Part shown: positions 7,495 through 18,500 of the stretch, piece by piece
How the letters are laid out: each line of letters starts with the position of its first letter
Position numbering within the stretch: position 1 is the first letter of the stretch
DNA from: JAJEDW01 sp963555775
Lineage (GTDB): Bacteria; Acidobacteriota; Terriglobia; 20CM-2-55-15
Reading direction: 5' to 3'
Assembly: GCA_963555775.3 (NCBI GenBank)
Contig: CAUVWY020000009.1
Span: 1,302,001 to 1,366,000 of the forward strand
Length of the DNA stretch: 64,000 nt
Translations under genes and position numbers: made by a program
Notes under the pieces: model-generated
Databases searched by the model: none
What the model was told of the DNA's origin: nothing
Seen by the model: only the letters and a program-made list of their open reading frames with translations

Positions 7495-9897
7495 TCAGTG
7501 GGCAATGCGCGGTCTGTCTTCGGAACGATCATTCAGATTAAACGCCTCGGCATCGTCGAGCGGAACCGGCTTCTCGGTCAGGGCGATCTTCAGCACGTCG
7601 TCCATGTTTTCCACCAGATGAATCGAGAACTCGTCAAGAATATCGCGGGGAATGTCCGGAAGGTCCTTTTCGTTGTCTCGCGGAAGAAGGATAGTCCGGA
7701 TACCGACCCGGTGAGCGGCCAGCAGCTTATCCTTGACGCCGCCGATTGCCAGGACTTTCCCGCGCAGCGTGATCTCGCCGGTCATCGCGAGTTTGCCTGA
7801 AACCGGTATCCTCGTCAGGGCACTCACGATCGCCGTTGCCATGGTGATCCCGGCCGACGGGCCGTCCTTGGGAATCGCACCTTCCGGCACGTGGATATGG
7901 AGATCCAGTTTCTGGTAGAAGTCACTGGCGATTCCGAAAGCGTGCACTCTGGAACGCACATAGCTCATGGCCGCCTGTGCCGATTCCTGCATCACGTCGC
8001 CGAGCTTTCCGGTCAGGATCAGCTTGCCGCTGCCTTCCATCGGCGTGGCCTCGGTCGCAAGGATTTCGCCGCCGACTTCTGTCCACGCCAACCCTGTCAC
8101 CAGCCCGATTTCGTCTTTTTTGTCGTGTGGATTCGTTTTGAATCTTGCAATCCCGAGGTAGTCGGCCAAGTTGTTCGCCGTGACCTCCGCTTTGTGCCTC
8201 TTTCCCTCACGGACGACGGTTCGAGAGACTTTTCTGCAGACCGAGGATATTTCTCGTTCCAGGTTCCGGACGCCGGCTTCACGGGTGAACTGGCGAATGA
8301 GCGCCGGCAGGGCATCGTCGTCGAAACGAATCTGTTTTGGCGTGAGGCCGTTGTTTTCGATCTGCTTCGGAATGAGAAACTTCTTTGCTATTTCCTTTTT
8401 CTCTTCTTCCGTATATCCGGGCAGCCGCAGGATTTCCATACGATCCTGCAAAGGCCGTGGGATGGTGTGCAGAACGTTGGCCGTGGCGATGAACATCACT
8501 TGCGACAGGTCATAATCGACGTCCAGGTAGTGATCGTTGAAGTATTTATTCTGTTCCGGGTCCAACACTTCAAGGAGCGCGGCCGACGGGTCGCCCCTGA
8601 AGTCGTTACTCATCTTGTCCACTTCGTCCAACAGAAAAACCGGGTTCATCGTGCCGGCTTTCTTGATCATCTGAATGATCTGGCCGGGAAGAGCGCCGAT
8701 GTAGGTTCGTCGATGCCCGCGGATTTCGGCTTCATCTCTGACGCCGCCCAAGGCCAGGCGAACGAACTTTCGCCCGGTCGCCCGGGCGATGGACATGCCG
8801 AGCGAGGTCTTTCCGACCCCCGGAGGGCCGACAAAGCAAAGAATGGAGCCCTTGGGTTTCTTGACCAGTTGACGCACGGCAAGGAACTCCAGGATTCGGT
8901 TCTTCACCTTGTCGAGACCGTAATGGTCTTCGTTCAGGATCTTTTCGGCCAGCACGATGTCGCGGATTTCGCGGCTGCGCTTTTTCCACGGCACACTGAT
9001 CAACCAATCGAGATAGTTCCGTGCGACTGTGGATTCGGCCGACATCGCCGGCATCATTTCAAGGCGCTGAAGCTCTTGTTTGGCTTTCTCCAACGCTTCC
9101 TTGGGCATTCCGGCATCTGTAATCTTGGCCTTCAGTTCTTCGAGATCGGACTTTTCGTCCTTCTTGCCGAGTTCACGTTGAATCGCCTTGATCTTTTCGT
9201 TCAGGTAATACTCTTTCTGGGCGCGCTCCATCTGACGTTTGACACGGCTCTGGATGGAGCGGTCGACCTGCAACTTTTCGATTTCGATGTCGAGCAGGTC
9301 GGACAGCCGCTTGCATCGTTCGACCGGATTGAATATCTCGATCAGTTCCTGCTTTTCTTCCACCGACAACATCAGATGCGCGGAGACCGTATCGGTAAAT
9401 CGGCCGATGTCGTCCAGGCGGATCGCCGAGACGACCTGTTCATAATTCAAGTTATGGCTGAGCTTGACGTACTGCTCGAAGCGCTGACTGACGCGGGCGA
9501 TCAGTTTGTCGTATCCGGTGAAGGTCTGGTCGCGAAACGGCGACAGGCGCAGGTTTGCCCTCAGGTGGCCATTTTCTTCGTCGAGGTTCAGTATTCGAGC
9601 CCGTTCGATGCCTTCGACAAGAACCTTGGTATTGCCATCCGGCAGCTTCAAGGCCTGCAGCAGGTTCGAAACCGTCCCAATTTGATAAATCTCGTTCGGT
9701 TTGGGGTTGTCGACGGAGGCGTCGTACTGAGTCGACAGGAAGATCCGCTTGTCGCCCTCGAGTGCGGCCTCCAGGGCCTTTACGGATGATTTTCGCCCAA
9801 TGACGAAGGGCGCCAGCATGTATGGAAAGATCACGACGTCCCGAATCGGAACCATCGGGAGCGTGACGTTTTCGTATTTGTCCTTTTTCGTCGTCAT
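7495..9897 (-). CDS. lon: ATP-dependent Lon protease
   Basis: 800 residues, the usual length for bacterial LonA. Order: N-terminal substrate-binding domain (1-205), coiled-coil (205-300), AAA+ module with Walker A GPPGVGKT (357-364) and Walker B VFLLDEVDKM (~419-428), and the C-terminal protease domain with the Ser680-Lys721 dyad in PKDGPSAG and GGVKDK. It degrades misfolded and regulatory proteins in the cytoplasm. It follows clpX on the same strand after a gap of about 105 bases. The tail (NDRSEDRPRIAH) is a short polar extension. A long frame on the other strand here is only a shadow of this gene. Confidence 0.98.
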   Translation of the reverse strand: MTTKKDKYENVTLPMVPIRDVVIFPYMLAPFVIGRKSSVKALEAALEGDKRIFLSTQYDASVDNPKPNEIYQIGTVSNLLQALKLPDGNTKVLVEGIERARILNLDEENGHLRANLRLSPFRDQTFTGYDKLIARVSQRFEQYVKLSHNLNYEQVVSAIRLDDIGRFTDTVSAHLMLSVEEKQELIEIFNPVERCKRLSDLLDIEIEKLQVDRSIQSRVKRQMERAQKEYYLNEKIKAIQRELGKKDEKSDLEELKAKITDAGMPKEALEKAKQELQRLEMMPAMSAESTVARNYLDWLISVPWKKRSREIRDIVLAEKILNEDHYGLDKVKNRILEFLAVRQLVKKPKGSILCFVGPPGVGKTSLGMSIARATGRKFVRLALGGVRDEAEIRGHRRTYIGALPGQIIQMIKKAGTMNPVFLLDEVDKMSNDFRGDPSAALLEVLDPEQNKYFNDHYLDVDYDLSQVMFIATANVLHTIPRPLQDRMEILRLPGYTEEEKKEIAKKFLIPKQIENNGLTPKQIRFDDDALPALIRQFTREAGVRNLEREISSVCRKVSRTVVREGKRHKAEVTANNLADYLGIARFKTNPHDKKDEIGLVTGLAWTEVGGEILATEATPMEGSGKLILTGKLGDVMQESAQAAMSYVRSRVHAFGIASDFYQKLDLHIHVPEGAIPKDGPSAGITMATAIVSALTRIPVSGKLAMTGEITLRGKVLAIGGVKDKLLAAHRVGIRTILLPRDNEKDLPDIPRDILDEFSIHLVENMDDVLKIALTEKPVPLDDAEAFNLNDRSEDRPRIAH

Positions 9898-10003
9898 TGG
9901 AAGCGTTTTTTCCGAATCATGAGGTCAATGCCGAAGGACCGGCTTGTCGGTCTGCAGGGACGCGGCGGCCGATCCCGTGGGGTGCGGCCGCGAACTGCCG
10001 CGT

Positions 10004-11237
10004 CTAACCGGCTTTTTCGTACGGCAGCCGTACCTCCATCTTTTCGACCATGGGACGAGTAATCGTCAACTCGGTTTCGAGTTTTTGTCCCGGAAGGGTG
10101 TACATGACGTCCAACATCAGTTCTTCCAGTATGATGCGCAGTCCGCGAGCGCCGACCTTTCTCTTGATCGATTGCTCGGCAATCAACTCGACCGCGCCAT
10201 CGGTGAACTCCAGTTTGACATCCTCGTACTCGAAGAGCCGCTGATACTGTTTGATCAAGGCGTTCTTGGGTTGGGTGAGGATTTTGACCATGGCGGATTT
10301 GTCCAACTCGTGGAGCGTGGCCACGACCGGCACGCGTCCGACGAATTCCGGGATCATTCCGTACTTGATCAGATCCTCGGGTTCGATGCCATCGAGCAAC
10401 ACGGACGGTCCTCCCTCGACCTTGATCTTGAGATCGCCCTTGAAGCCCATGGTGCTGTGTTTGGCCAGGCGTTTTTCGACCATCGCCTCGAGACCCACGA
10501 AAGCGCCGCCGCAGACAAAGAGAATGTTGGCCGTGTCGACCTGAGTAAACTCCTGATGAGGGTGTTTGCGGCCACCCTGCGGAGGGACGTTCGCGACCGT
10601 TCCTTCGAGCATCTTCAGCAGGGCCTGCTGGACACCTTCGCCGGACACGTCCCGCGTAATCGAGGGGTTTTCGTCCTTCCGGCCCACCTTGTCGATTTCG
10701 TCGATATAGATGATGCCCGTCTGGGCCCGTTCGACATCGCCGCCCGCGCTCTGAACCAGGCGCAGGATAATGTTTTCGACGTCTTCGCCGACGTAGCCGG
10801 CCTCGGTGAGCGTCGTGGCGTCGACAATAGCAAACGGTACGCTCAGCAGCCGCGCAAGCGTCTGAGCCAGAAGGGTCTTGCCCGTGCCCGTGGGCCCGAT
10901 CAACAGAATATTGGATTTCTGAAGTTCGACATCGGACTTCTTCCGGGACATTTCGATCCGCTTGTAGTGGTTGTAAACCGCCACGGCCAGCTTTTTCTTC
11001 GTCTGATGCTGGCCGATGACGTATTGATCGAGGAACGATTTGATTTCGGGCGGTTTCGGAAGGTGGACCTTGTGTGTGCCCGGTTCCATCCTGCGATCTT
11101 CATCGATAATGTCCTGGCAGACCGCCACACATTCGTTGCAGATGAAGACCGTGGGGCCCCGCGATCAACTTCCGTACGTCATTCTGGCTCTTGTTGCAGA
11201 ACGAACATCGAAGGCCATCCCCGTTATTTTTCTTCAA
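10004..11237 (-). CDS. clpX: ClpX unfoldase, with an apparent frameshift in the zinc-binding domain
   Basis: The main open part (10004-11128) encodes the AAA+ core: Walker A GPTGTGKT, the GYVGEDVE pore loop, Walker B IIYIDEIDK, sensor-2 GARGLR and the IGF-like loop around STMGF. The N-terminal zinc finger is present upstream but in another frame: from TTG 11237 it reads KKNNGDGLRCSFCNKSQNDV...AGP and should continue TVFICNECVAVCQDI. One extra base in the GGGGCCCC run at 11153-11160 breaks the frame between the two CxxC pairs. With it removed the product is a normal ~410-residue ClpX. Either an assembly indel or a ClpX expressed from an internal start without its substrate-recognition domain. 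Confidence 0.92.
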
Positions 11238-11326
11238 ACCGTTTTCCCCCGGCCGGAGTGCGGACAATCAATTCGGACGCTTCGATCGAACCGACAATAA
11301 CTCCGTTAGATTCAATCGTTTGTAAG

Positions 11327-11974
11327 CTATGGGCGCTTGGAAATGACTTCGTCGATAATACCATAGTCCTTTGCCTGCTCCGCGCCCATCATGTAGTCGC
11401 GTTCCACGTTCTTTTCGATACGGCTCAGTGGCTGGCCCGTGTGCAGCACAAGGATATCGTTCAGGATACTGCGCATCCGAAGGATTTCTTTCGCATGGAT
11501 TTCGATATCGGTCGCCTGTCCCTGTAATCCCCCCATCCAGGGCTGGTGGATCATGATGCGGGAGTGGGGAAGGGCGAAACGCTTCTTGGGTGTGCCCGCG
11601 GCCAGGAGTACCGCCCCCATGCTCGCGGCCTGACCCACACAGATCGTGGTGACGTCGGGACGAATGAACTGAATGGTGTCGTAAATGGCCAGACCGCCGG
11701 TGATGGACCCCCCCGGCGAATTGATGTAAAGCGAGATGTCGCGCTCCGGATCTTCAGCTTCGAGATACAAGAGCTGAGCCGTCACCACGTTGGCGATGTT
11801 GTCGTCGATCGGCGTTCCGATAAAAATGATGCTGTCCCGCAGCAATCGGGAGTAGATGTCATAGGCCCGTTCTCCGCGGTTCGTCTGTTCGACCACCATC
11901 GGTATCAGGGCATTCTGCGCTTCAACTTTATTCGCCATGAACCCGCTTTCGGGAAGTTCGATTCCCAACTTCAT
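11327..11974 (-). CDS. clpP: ATP-dependent Clp protease proteolytic subunit
   Basis: 215 residues with the ClpP serine-protease triad in place: Ser118 in GQAASMGA, His143 in MIHQP and Asp193 in VERDYM. It assembles as two heptameric rings and works with ClpX/ClpC in the cytoplasm. ATG at 11974 gives a 12-residue extra leader; an internal start at MANKVEAQN (11938) would match the length of many homologues and either could be used. It sits between tig and clpX on the same strand. Confidence 0.97.
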   Translation of the reverse strand: MKLGIELPESGFMANKVEAQNALIPMVVEQTNRGERAYDIYSRLLRDSIIFIGTPIDDNIANVVTAQLLYLEAEDPERDISLYINSPGGSITGGLAIYDTIQFIRPDVTTICVGQAASMGAVLLAAGTPKKRFALPHSRIMIHQPWMGGLQGQATDIEIHAKEILRMRSILNDILVLHTGQPLSRIEKNVERDYMMGAEQAKDYGIIDEVISKRP

Positions 11975-12052
11975 TTTTAGTTAATGAGAAATTGTGTCAC
12001 AAACGCGGGGGTAATCCGAAATCGCACCGATGCCGCGCCATCCGGGCAAGTT

Positions 12053-13423
12053 CTATTTCCAGACCTCGGGCTCGGGCGAATCGCCAAGGTTAACGGCCGG
12101 ATTTTCGGGCTCGGGAGTCAGGCTTCCGGCCGGCACAAATTTGACCCGATCCCGCAGCAACTCGAGAATCTTGTTGTTGCGAATCTGGCCGCGCATGCGT
12201 TCCATTCCATCGTTTTGGGACATGGCCTCCCTGATGGCCTGAACGGATTGTCCCGTTTCCTCGGCCATTGCCCGTATCTGGTTTTCGGTGTCCTCGCTGG
12301 TGACCGCTACACCTTCTTTTTCGGCCAGGCGCTCCAGAATCAGAATCCCCCGAACGTCGCGTACCGCGTGGTCGTATTGATCGGAACTAATCTTGTCCCA
12401 GTCGACATCCAGGCCTCGAGGATTCATCCCCTGCTGCGCCAGGTTGCGCACCAGGCGTTGGATGCGCGTCTGGACCTGTTGTTGGACGAGTGAATCCGGC
12501 ACTTCGAAGTCGTTGTTGTCTTCGAGCCAACGGAGAAGACTGTCGCGCACCTGCTGGTTGGCGTCCTCCTTCCGGTGCTTTTCCATGTTCTGGCGAACCG
12601 CGGTACGCAGGGCGTCCAGGTTTTCGTAATCGCCCACTTCCTGCGCGAATTCGTCGTTCAACTCCGGCCGATTCTTTTGCTTGATGCCCTCGATTTTCAG
12701 GTCGTAGCGGGCCGTCTTGCCGGCAAGCCGCTTTTCGGGATAATCCGCGCGGTAGACGACTTCGAAGCTCAACTCGTTTCCGACCGCGGCCCCGGTCAGG
12801 TTCTCGGTGAACTCCTTGACCGTGGTCTCGCCGCCGACCTCGCAAAGCGCTTTTTCGCGGGAAAGCTTTTCGTCAACCGTGCCTTTCTGGCCGTCCGCCA
12901 ACGAACCGGTGAACGTGATTTCGGCGAAGTCGCCTGCCCGGAGCGGCCGGTCTTCTTCGACAGGCGCCATTTGAGCCCGCTCTTCGGCCAGATTCCGGAG
13001 GTATGCCTGGAGTTCTTCGTCGGTGACTTCGGTCGCGATTTCTTCAACGGGAATTTCGGAGTAGTCGTTCACCTCGAACGCCGGAAAGATCTCGAAGCCC
13101 ACCTGGAACGACAGGGAAGAGCCGTTGGCATACTCCGGGGGTTCGAAAATGGTGGACGCCTCGACGACATCCAATTGCCGCTCCCTTACGGCGTCGTTGA
13201 AGTACCGCGGCAGCAGGTGCTGGTAGATTTCGGAGAGGATATCGTCCTTGTATCGGTTTTTGACGACACCGAGCGGCGCGCGACCCGGACGGAACCCTGG
13301 CACGCGGGCTCGCTTGGCAAACTCGCGCGCGACCGTCGTGATTTCGGCGGATACCACGTCCTGGGGAATTTCGATGTCCAGGCGTTTCTTGACTTGGCTG
13401 ATATCGGTCAGTTCTGCTTTCAT
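12053..13423 (-). CDS. tig: Trigger factor (ribosome-associated chaperone, peptidyl-prolyl isomerase)
   Basis: About 457 residues from ATG at 13423, chosen because the frame upstream runs into the tRNA. The N-terminal domain carries the ribosome-docking signature GFRPGRAP (~45-52). An FKBP-type isomerase domain follows (~150-245; GDFAEITFTGS), then the long helical C-terminal arms. It binds the exit tunnel and shields nascent chains. The tail is acidic and proline-rich (LTPEPENPAVNLGDSPEPEVWK region), longer than in E. coli. First gene of the tig-clpP-clpX-lon run, 30 bases from tRNA-Leu, with which it may share a transcript. Confidence 0.96.
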   Translation of the reverse strand: MKAELTDISQVKKRLDIEIPQDVVSAEITTVAREFAKRARVPGFRPGRAPLGVVKNRYKDDILSEIYQHLLPRYFNDAVRERQLDVVEASTIFEPPEYANGSSLSFQVGFEIFPAFEVNDYSEIPVEEIATEVTDEELQAYLRNLAEERAQMAPVEEDRPLRAGDFAEITFTGSLADGQKGTVDEKLSREKALCEVGGETTVKEFTENLTGAAVGNELSFEVVYRADYPEKRLAGKTARYDLKIEGIKQKNRPELNDEFAQEVGDYENLDALRTAVRQNMEKHRKEDANQQVRDSLLRWLEDNNDFEVPDSLVQQQVQTRIQRLVRNLAQQGMNPRGLDVDWDKISSDQYDHAVRDVRGILILERLAEKEGVAVTSEDTENQIRAMAEETGQSVQAIREAMSQNDGMERMRGQIRNNKILELLRDRVKFVPAGSLTPEPENPAVNLGDSPEPEVWK

Positions 13424-13453
13424 ACTCTTGTCGATGGGGTAGAGAGGTGTTAG

Positions 13454-13535
13454 TGCGAAAGGAGGGACTCGAACCCTCAAGGGTTGCCCCACTGGATCCT
13501 AAATCCAGCGCGTCTGCCAGTTCCGCCACTTTCGC
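13454..13535 (-). tRNA. tRNA-Leu (anticodon UAG)
   Basis: On the minus strand the sequence begins GCGAAAGTGGCGGAACTGG and ends GTTCGAGTCCCTCCTTTCGCA. The acceptor stem GCGAAAG/CTTTCGC pairs fully, the anticodon arm is CTGGA-TTTAGGA-TCCAG (anticodon TAG), the variable arm is a short GGG-CAA-CCC stem, and the T arm is GAGGG-TTCGAGT-CCCTC. A73 is present and CCA is not encoded. At 82 nt it is slightly short for a class II tRNA. Confidence 0.95.
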
Positions 13536-14094
13536 GTGAACGGATCGCCTACAGTATAACGCGTCCGCAAATGGCGCCGGACACCATTCCAAACGCTCCG
13601 GTTATTGCGGCGCGGACGGGAGTGCCCTCCGCCGGGCGTGACTGTGCACGGCATCCTGAAGGTCACCCCTGCACTGGAAGCTGGCATTATGGACCCCATG
13701 GGGATCTATCCGGCTTAACGCGGGGGGCGGCAACGAAGCATGCCGCGTTCGGCCTGCAGAGTGCGTTCTTGTTTCGCACGATTGCGGATTGCGTTCACAA
13801 TCACAGGTACCAAGGGGCACATATAGATCCCGTGGAAGCCGCGAGGGAGCGCGGATAGAGCCCATGCGATTGCATACTGAATATCGGGAGGGCGCCCCAC
13901 CGCTCGCCCCGGCAATACCGCTGCCGGCGGTTGTTTCGCGAGTCCCGGCGATGCGAGTGGAGGGCATCGATCGGCGGCCTTTCTGACGGCGCATTGAAAG
14001 GGACTTCGCCAGCCGGATCGACCGCGGGTGCCTTCGATATGCGCAAACCGAACCCATACGTTCCGGAGATGACATTGCCGGCAAGGACGCATCC
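13536..14094. other. Intergenic stretch, no gene seen
   Basis: About 560 bases between tRNA-Leu and the dehydrogenase gene. Frames on both strands are open in places but rich in Arg/Pro/Ser with no motif, as expected from GC-rich non-coding DNA. The tRNA/tig promoter should lie at 13540-13620 on the minus strand. I found no hairpin or repeat I could name. Confidence 0.4.
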
Positions 14095-15114
14095 GTGTTG
14101 AATTCAACCGTTCCCAGCGGTTCCGCGCGCGTTTTGATCACGAGCTTCCCGTTCGGCGGGGCCAGCCGCGAACCCCTGGATATCCTGGATCGAGCCGGCA
14201 TTTCATACTCGCTCAACCCGATGGGGCGGCGTCTGATGGAGGACGAGCTTGCGGCATCGATTGGAGAGGCCGAGGTGCTCATCGCGGGGACCGACCCCGT
14301 TACGGCGCATGTGATGGATTGTGCGCCAAACCTGAGATTGATTGCCCGTACAGGCATCGGGTTGGACAGTGTCGACCTGGTTGCGGCCAGGGAGCGGGGA
14401 ATTGCCGTCACATACACGCCCGATGCCCCGGCGCCGTCGGTGGCGGAGTTGACGGTCGGCGTCATGCTGGCTCTGTTGAGGGATATCCCGAGAGCCGACC
14501 GGTTAATGCACAACCGGAACTGGCAGCGACTGCAGGGACGGCGGATCGCTAAAAGTACGGTCGGCGTTATCGGGGTGGGCCGCGTCGGCAGCCGCGTCAT
14601 CCGCATCCTGAGAGGCGGCTTTCCATCGGTACGCATCCTGGCGAACGACCTTGAACCGGACACCGATTCGATGGCAGGCCTTGGGGTCGACTGGACCGAC
14701 AAGGACCGCGTATATCGCGAGTCCGACGTCATTACCGTGCATGTTCCCCTGGCCGCCGAGAACTACGGGCTGATCCGCGCGCCCCAACTGGACGCCATGA
14801 AGCCCGATGCGGTTCTGATCAATACATCCCGCGGCGGCATCGTCGATGAAGCAGACCTGGCGCGCGCATTGCTGAGCGGGACGATTAAGGGTGCGGCCGT
14901 CGACGTGTTCGAGACCGAACCCTACAGCGGTCCGCTGACCGGTATCGACAACTGCATTCTGACCTGCCACATGGGGTCGATGTCGGTGGATTGCCGCATC
15001 GAAATGGAGAGAGGAGCGGTGGAGGAGGCGATGAGATCCCTGCGCGGGGAGCCGCTGAAGACGCCCGTTCCGGAATTCGAATATGACATTGCCACGAGAA
15101 GACCGGCGACATGA
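14095..15114 (+). CDS. D-2-hydroxyacid dehydrogenase (phosphoglycerate dehydrogenase-like)
   Basis: About 339 residues. The NAD-binding Rossmann fold is shown by GVIGVGRVGSRV and the acidic switch ANDLEPD. The catalytic triad of the D-isomer-specific family is complete: Arg in NTSRGG, Glu in FETEP and His in CHMGS. The family oxidises or reduces 2-hydroxyacids such as 3-phosphoglycerate; the substrate is not clear and no C-terminal ACT domain is present. The start is uncertain (GTG at 14095 or TTG at 14098). Its last 175 bases plus 40 bases of downstream DNA are repeated at 20877-21091, on the far side of the CARDB gene. Confidence 0.88.
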   Translation: MLNSTVPSGSARVLITSFPFGGASREPLDILDRAGISYSLNPMGRRLMEDELAASIGEAEVLIAGTDPVTAHVMDCAPNLRLIARTGIGLDSVDLVAARERGIAVTYTPDAPAPSVAELTVGVMLALLRDIPRADRLMHNRNWQRLQGRRIAKSTVGVIGVGRVGSRVIRILRGGFPSVRILANDLEPDTDSMAGLGVDWTDKDRVYRESDVITVHVPLAAENYGLIRAPQLDAMKPDAVLINTSRGGIVDEADLARALLSGTIKGAAVDVFETEPYSGPLTGIDNCILTCHMGSMSVDCRIEMERGAVEEAMRSLRGEPLKTPVPEFEYDIATRRPAT

Positions 15115-15154
15115 ACACCCACATCCGCCGAGACTTGCCGGAATGGCAACTTCC
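14940..15154 (+). repeat. 215-bp direct repeat, left copy (end of the dehydrogenase gene)
   Basis: CGGTATCGACAACTGCATTC onward matches 20877-21091 over the same 215-base length without visible gaps; the differences are scattered substitutions. The match starts inside the dehydrogenase codons and ends about 40 bases past its stop. The two copies flank the giant CARDB gene. Confidence 0.9.
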
Positions 15155-15582
15155 TCGTTATTCGGGGCCGTCACCGAATTGCGTGTGTCCGTGGGGTATT
15201 TCTGGCGATCGCGATCGCTTCTCTGAATCCGGCACGCTCATCGCTTCCGACGAGTGGCAAGAAACGCTGACTCGATCCCGACGGCTTATCGCCAACGCCT
15301 CGACCGGAAAGTGCAGGAATGTTGGCATCTTGAACTGCACTCAGTTCGTGAAGATTATTTTGATCGTGACCGATCCCACCATCAACGCATTCGTGTACGC
15401 CGAGCATACGTAAAATGATTGTCCATGGATGGTTGCACAGCTATTCTTTGGTGTGTTGAAGACCCGGTTCAGTGTGCCCGATGGGAGGTATCCCGAGGTT
15501 ACTTGGCAGGGGACCGAATTCGTCGGCAGCATGAATTTGTGGGCCAAGGTTCGTTGATGGTTTCTCACATGACACCAAAATA
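15155..15582. other. Intergenic region upstream of the CARDB gene
   Basis: About 430 bases without a gene. It is less GC-rich than its surroundings from about 15340 on and must contain the promoter of the surface-protein gene. Just before the ATG lies TTTCTCACATGACACCAAAATA, with no clear Shine-Dalgarno motif. Confidence 0.4.
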
Positions 15583-18500
15583 ATGTCTTTGCGCGATAGC
15601 GTCCTTGGGTTGGCCGCCATGATGGTTTGGAGCCTCGGCACACTCCTTATACTGGCGGCGGGCAGCCCGCCCTTGCAGACCCAGGATGCGGCGACCGACA
15701 CCGGGGTGGCCGGGGTCGAATCCTCCTCGATGCCAAATCTGGGAGGGTGGTCCATCACGAGCAACGGAACGGAAGCGGAGACGAGGGTGGGCTATGGACG
15801 AATCGGTGCGGACCCGGGTTCGACCACGCCTTCCGGAATCGCCATTATTGGGTACAGTCGGGGCGGGACGCTCATTTCCGAAGCGGGCGTCCCGGCATCC
15901 GAGCCCGTCCGGGCGGGGCGGATATTCGCCGAAGTGAACGATCCGGTCAATACCGGACTGGCCATCGCCAATCCCAACGACGCGCCGGCAACGATCAACT
16001 TCTATTTCACCGACACCGAGGGCGTCCGTTTCGCCGAAGGCACCTACGTTCTGGATGCGGGCCGGCAGATTTCAAAATTTCTCAACCAGACGCCGTTCAA
16101 CGGTGGAGACACGGTATTGGGAACGTTCACGTTCACCTCATCGTTGCCCATCGCCGTCATCGCGTTACGGGGATTGACCAACCGGGACGGCGAGTTCCTG
16201 ATGACCACGCTCCCGGTCGCGCCCCTGGCCGCCCCGCTGACGCCGTTCACGACGGACACGGCCTATCAGGGTACGGTCTATTTCCCCCATTTCGCCGATG
16301 GTGGCGGATGGGCGACTCAGGTCATTCTGGTGAACCCGACGGTTCGAACGATCACGGGAACGGTCGAGTTCCTTGGACAAGGCAGCGCAACCACGGCCGC
16401 CGCCCCCGCGGTCCGGACCCTTGAGGATGGCCGGACCGGGTCGAGCTTCGAATATTCGATTTCCCCCAACGGTTCGTACCGAATCATCACCTCGAATCCC
16501 CCGGGCGGCGAGTCGGTGGGTTCGGTCCGGGCGATTCCCGACAATGGCCATCGGGCGCCGTCCGGCCTCGTCGTTTTCTCGTTCACGTCCGCTGGAAAGA
16601 CCGTTTTGGAAGCCGGCGTGCTGGCCCTGGCGGCCGGATCGGCATTTCGGGCCTACGTCGAATCGTCGGGAACGCCCGAACAGGCAGGCTCGATAAGAAC
16701 CGGACTGGCGATTACCAACGCGGCGGACGCCGTCAATACGGTGACTCTGGAGGTAATGGGCCTGGACGGAACCCTGGCGGCCCCCCCCGGCCCCGCTGAC
16801 GCTTCCGCCGTCGGGGCAGGTGTCCAGTTTCATCGACGAGCTCTTCGACTCGCTGCCGCCCAACTTCTCGGGAGTGCTCCGGGTCGCCTCGACCGCTGAG
16901 GTCGCCATTGTGGGACTGCGATTGCGCTACAACGACCAGGGCGAGCTCAAGATGACGACGACCCCGCCATCGGACGAAACCGGCGCGTCGACCGTGGCGG
17001 ACCGATTCTTTCCGCATATCGTGGACTCCGCGGGGTGGTCCACCCAGTTCATCCTGTACAGCGGGATCGCGGGTCAAGCCTCTGGAACATTGAGTTACTT
17101 CGATACCGAGGGGGAACCCTGGGATCTGCCCACCGTCAACAGCGTTTCGGCGGGTGTGCCGCAAGGCGGCGCCTATGCCGACTTGGTCCTTGCGTCCGCT
17201 GAGGTCAGTTCGGTCACTCCGACGCCAGGGCAATACTTCGAACTGAGGGCCAATGTTGCTAACCAGGGAACCGGCGCGTCCACGGCTACGACGCTGCGCT
17301 ATTATCGGTCCACGGACGCGACGATTACCACGGGAGACACGGAGGTCGGCACGGACGCCGTAGAAGTGCTGTCGGCTTCGGGAACGAGCGCGGAGTCGAT
17401 CGATCTGACGGCGCCGGCTTCGGCCGGGAGGTACTACTACGGGGCGTGCGTCGATACAGTGACGGGAGAATCCAGCACCACGAACAACTGTTCGTCTTCC
17501 GTCCAAGTCGATGTCACGGAGCCTCCGCCGCCGAACACTCCGGACCTCACGGTTTACGCAATCGTAGCTTTTACCAGCCCCTCTGGTACTCCTCCGGGAG
17601 GGTCGGTCACACTCAACGCGGGGGTGCGGAATGATGGGGACGAGTCCTCGGCAGCCACGACCTTGCGCTTCTACCAGTCGACGGACGCCACGATCACGAC
17701 CTCCGACACTGAGGTCGGCACGGACGCGGTCGGGGGGCTCGCCGCCGGGGCGACCAGCAGCGAGTCGATCGACATCACCGCGCCATCGACGGCTGGGACG
17801 TACTACTACGGCGCGTGCGTGGACGCGGTGGCGGGAGAGTCCAGCACCACGAACAACTGCGCGGGGTCCGTGCCGGTCACTGTGTCGGAGCCTCCGCCTG
17901 AGACCAGTCCGGACCTGACCATGGGTTCGCCTTCGGTGACCGACAGCACCCCGGATACCGGAGAGTCATTCACGCTGTCGGCGACGGTCAGCAACGATGG
18001 GGACGGGAGTTCGGCGGCGACGACGCTGCGCTACTACCGGTCCACCGACGCGACGATCACGACCGCCGACACCCAGGTGGGCACGGACGCCGTAGGTGTG
18101 CTGTCGGCTTCGGGAACGAGTGCGGAGTCGATCAGCCTGACGGCGCCGTCAACCGCGGCGACGTACTACTACGGTGCGTGCGTGGACGTGGTGACGGGGG
18201 AGTCCAGCACGACGGACAACTGCTCGTCATCGGTGCAGGTCACCGTGTCGGAGCCGCCGACCGGTCCAGACCTGACGGTTTACGCAACCGTAATTTCTAC
18301 TGGCAGCCCCGGTGGTGTTGGTCCGGGAGGGACGATTCGGCCAAGCGTGGGGGTGCGAAATGATGGGGACGAGTCCTCGGCGGCGACAACGGTGCGCTTC
18401 TACCGGTCGACGGACGCGACGATATCGAGTTCGGACACACAGGTAGGGACTATCGCAATAGGGGCGCTTTCCGCTGGAGCGAGCGTCAGCAGCGGGACAA

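Noticed and set aside
7891..9789. A 632-codon open frame opposite lon
   Set aside because: Shadow of lon, caused by codon bias in GC-rich DNA. No motifs, and lon is complete on the other strand.
13602..14732. A 376-codon frame antisense to the dehydrogenase start region
   Set aside because: Low-complexity Ser/Arg/Pro composition, overlaps a well-supported gene, no homology features.
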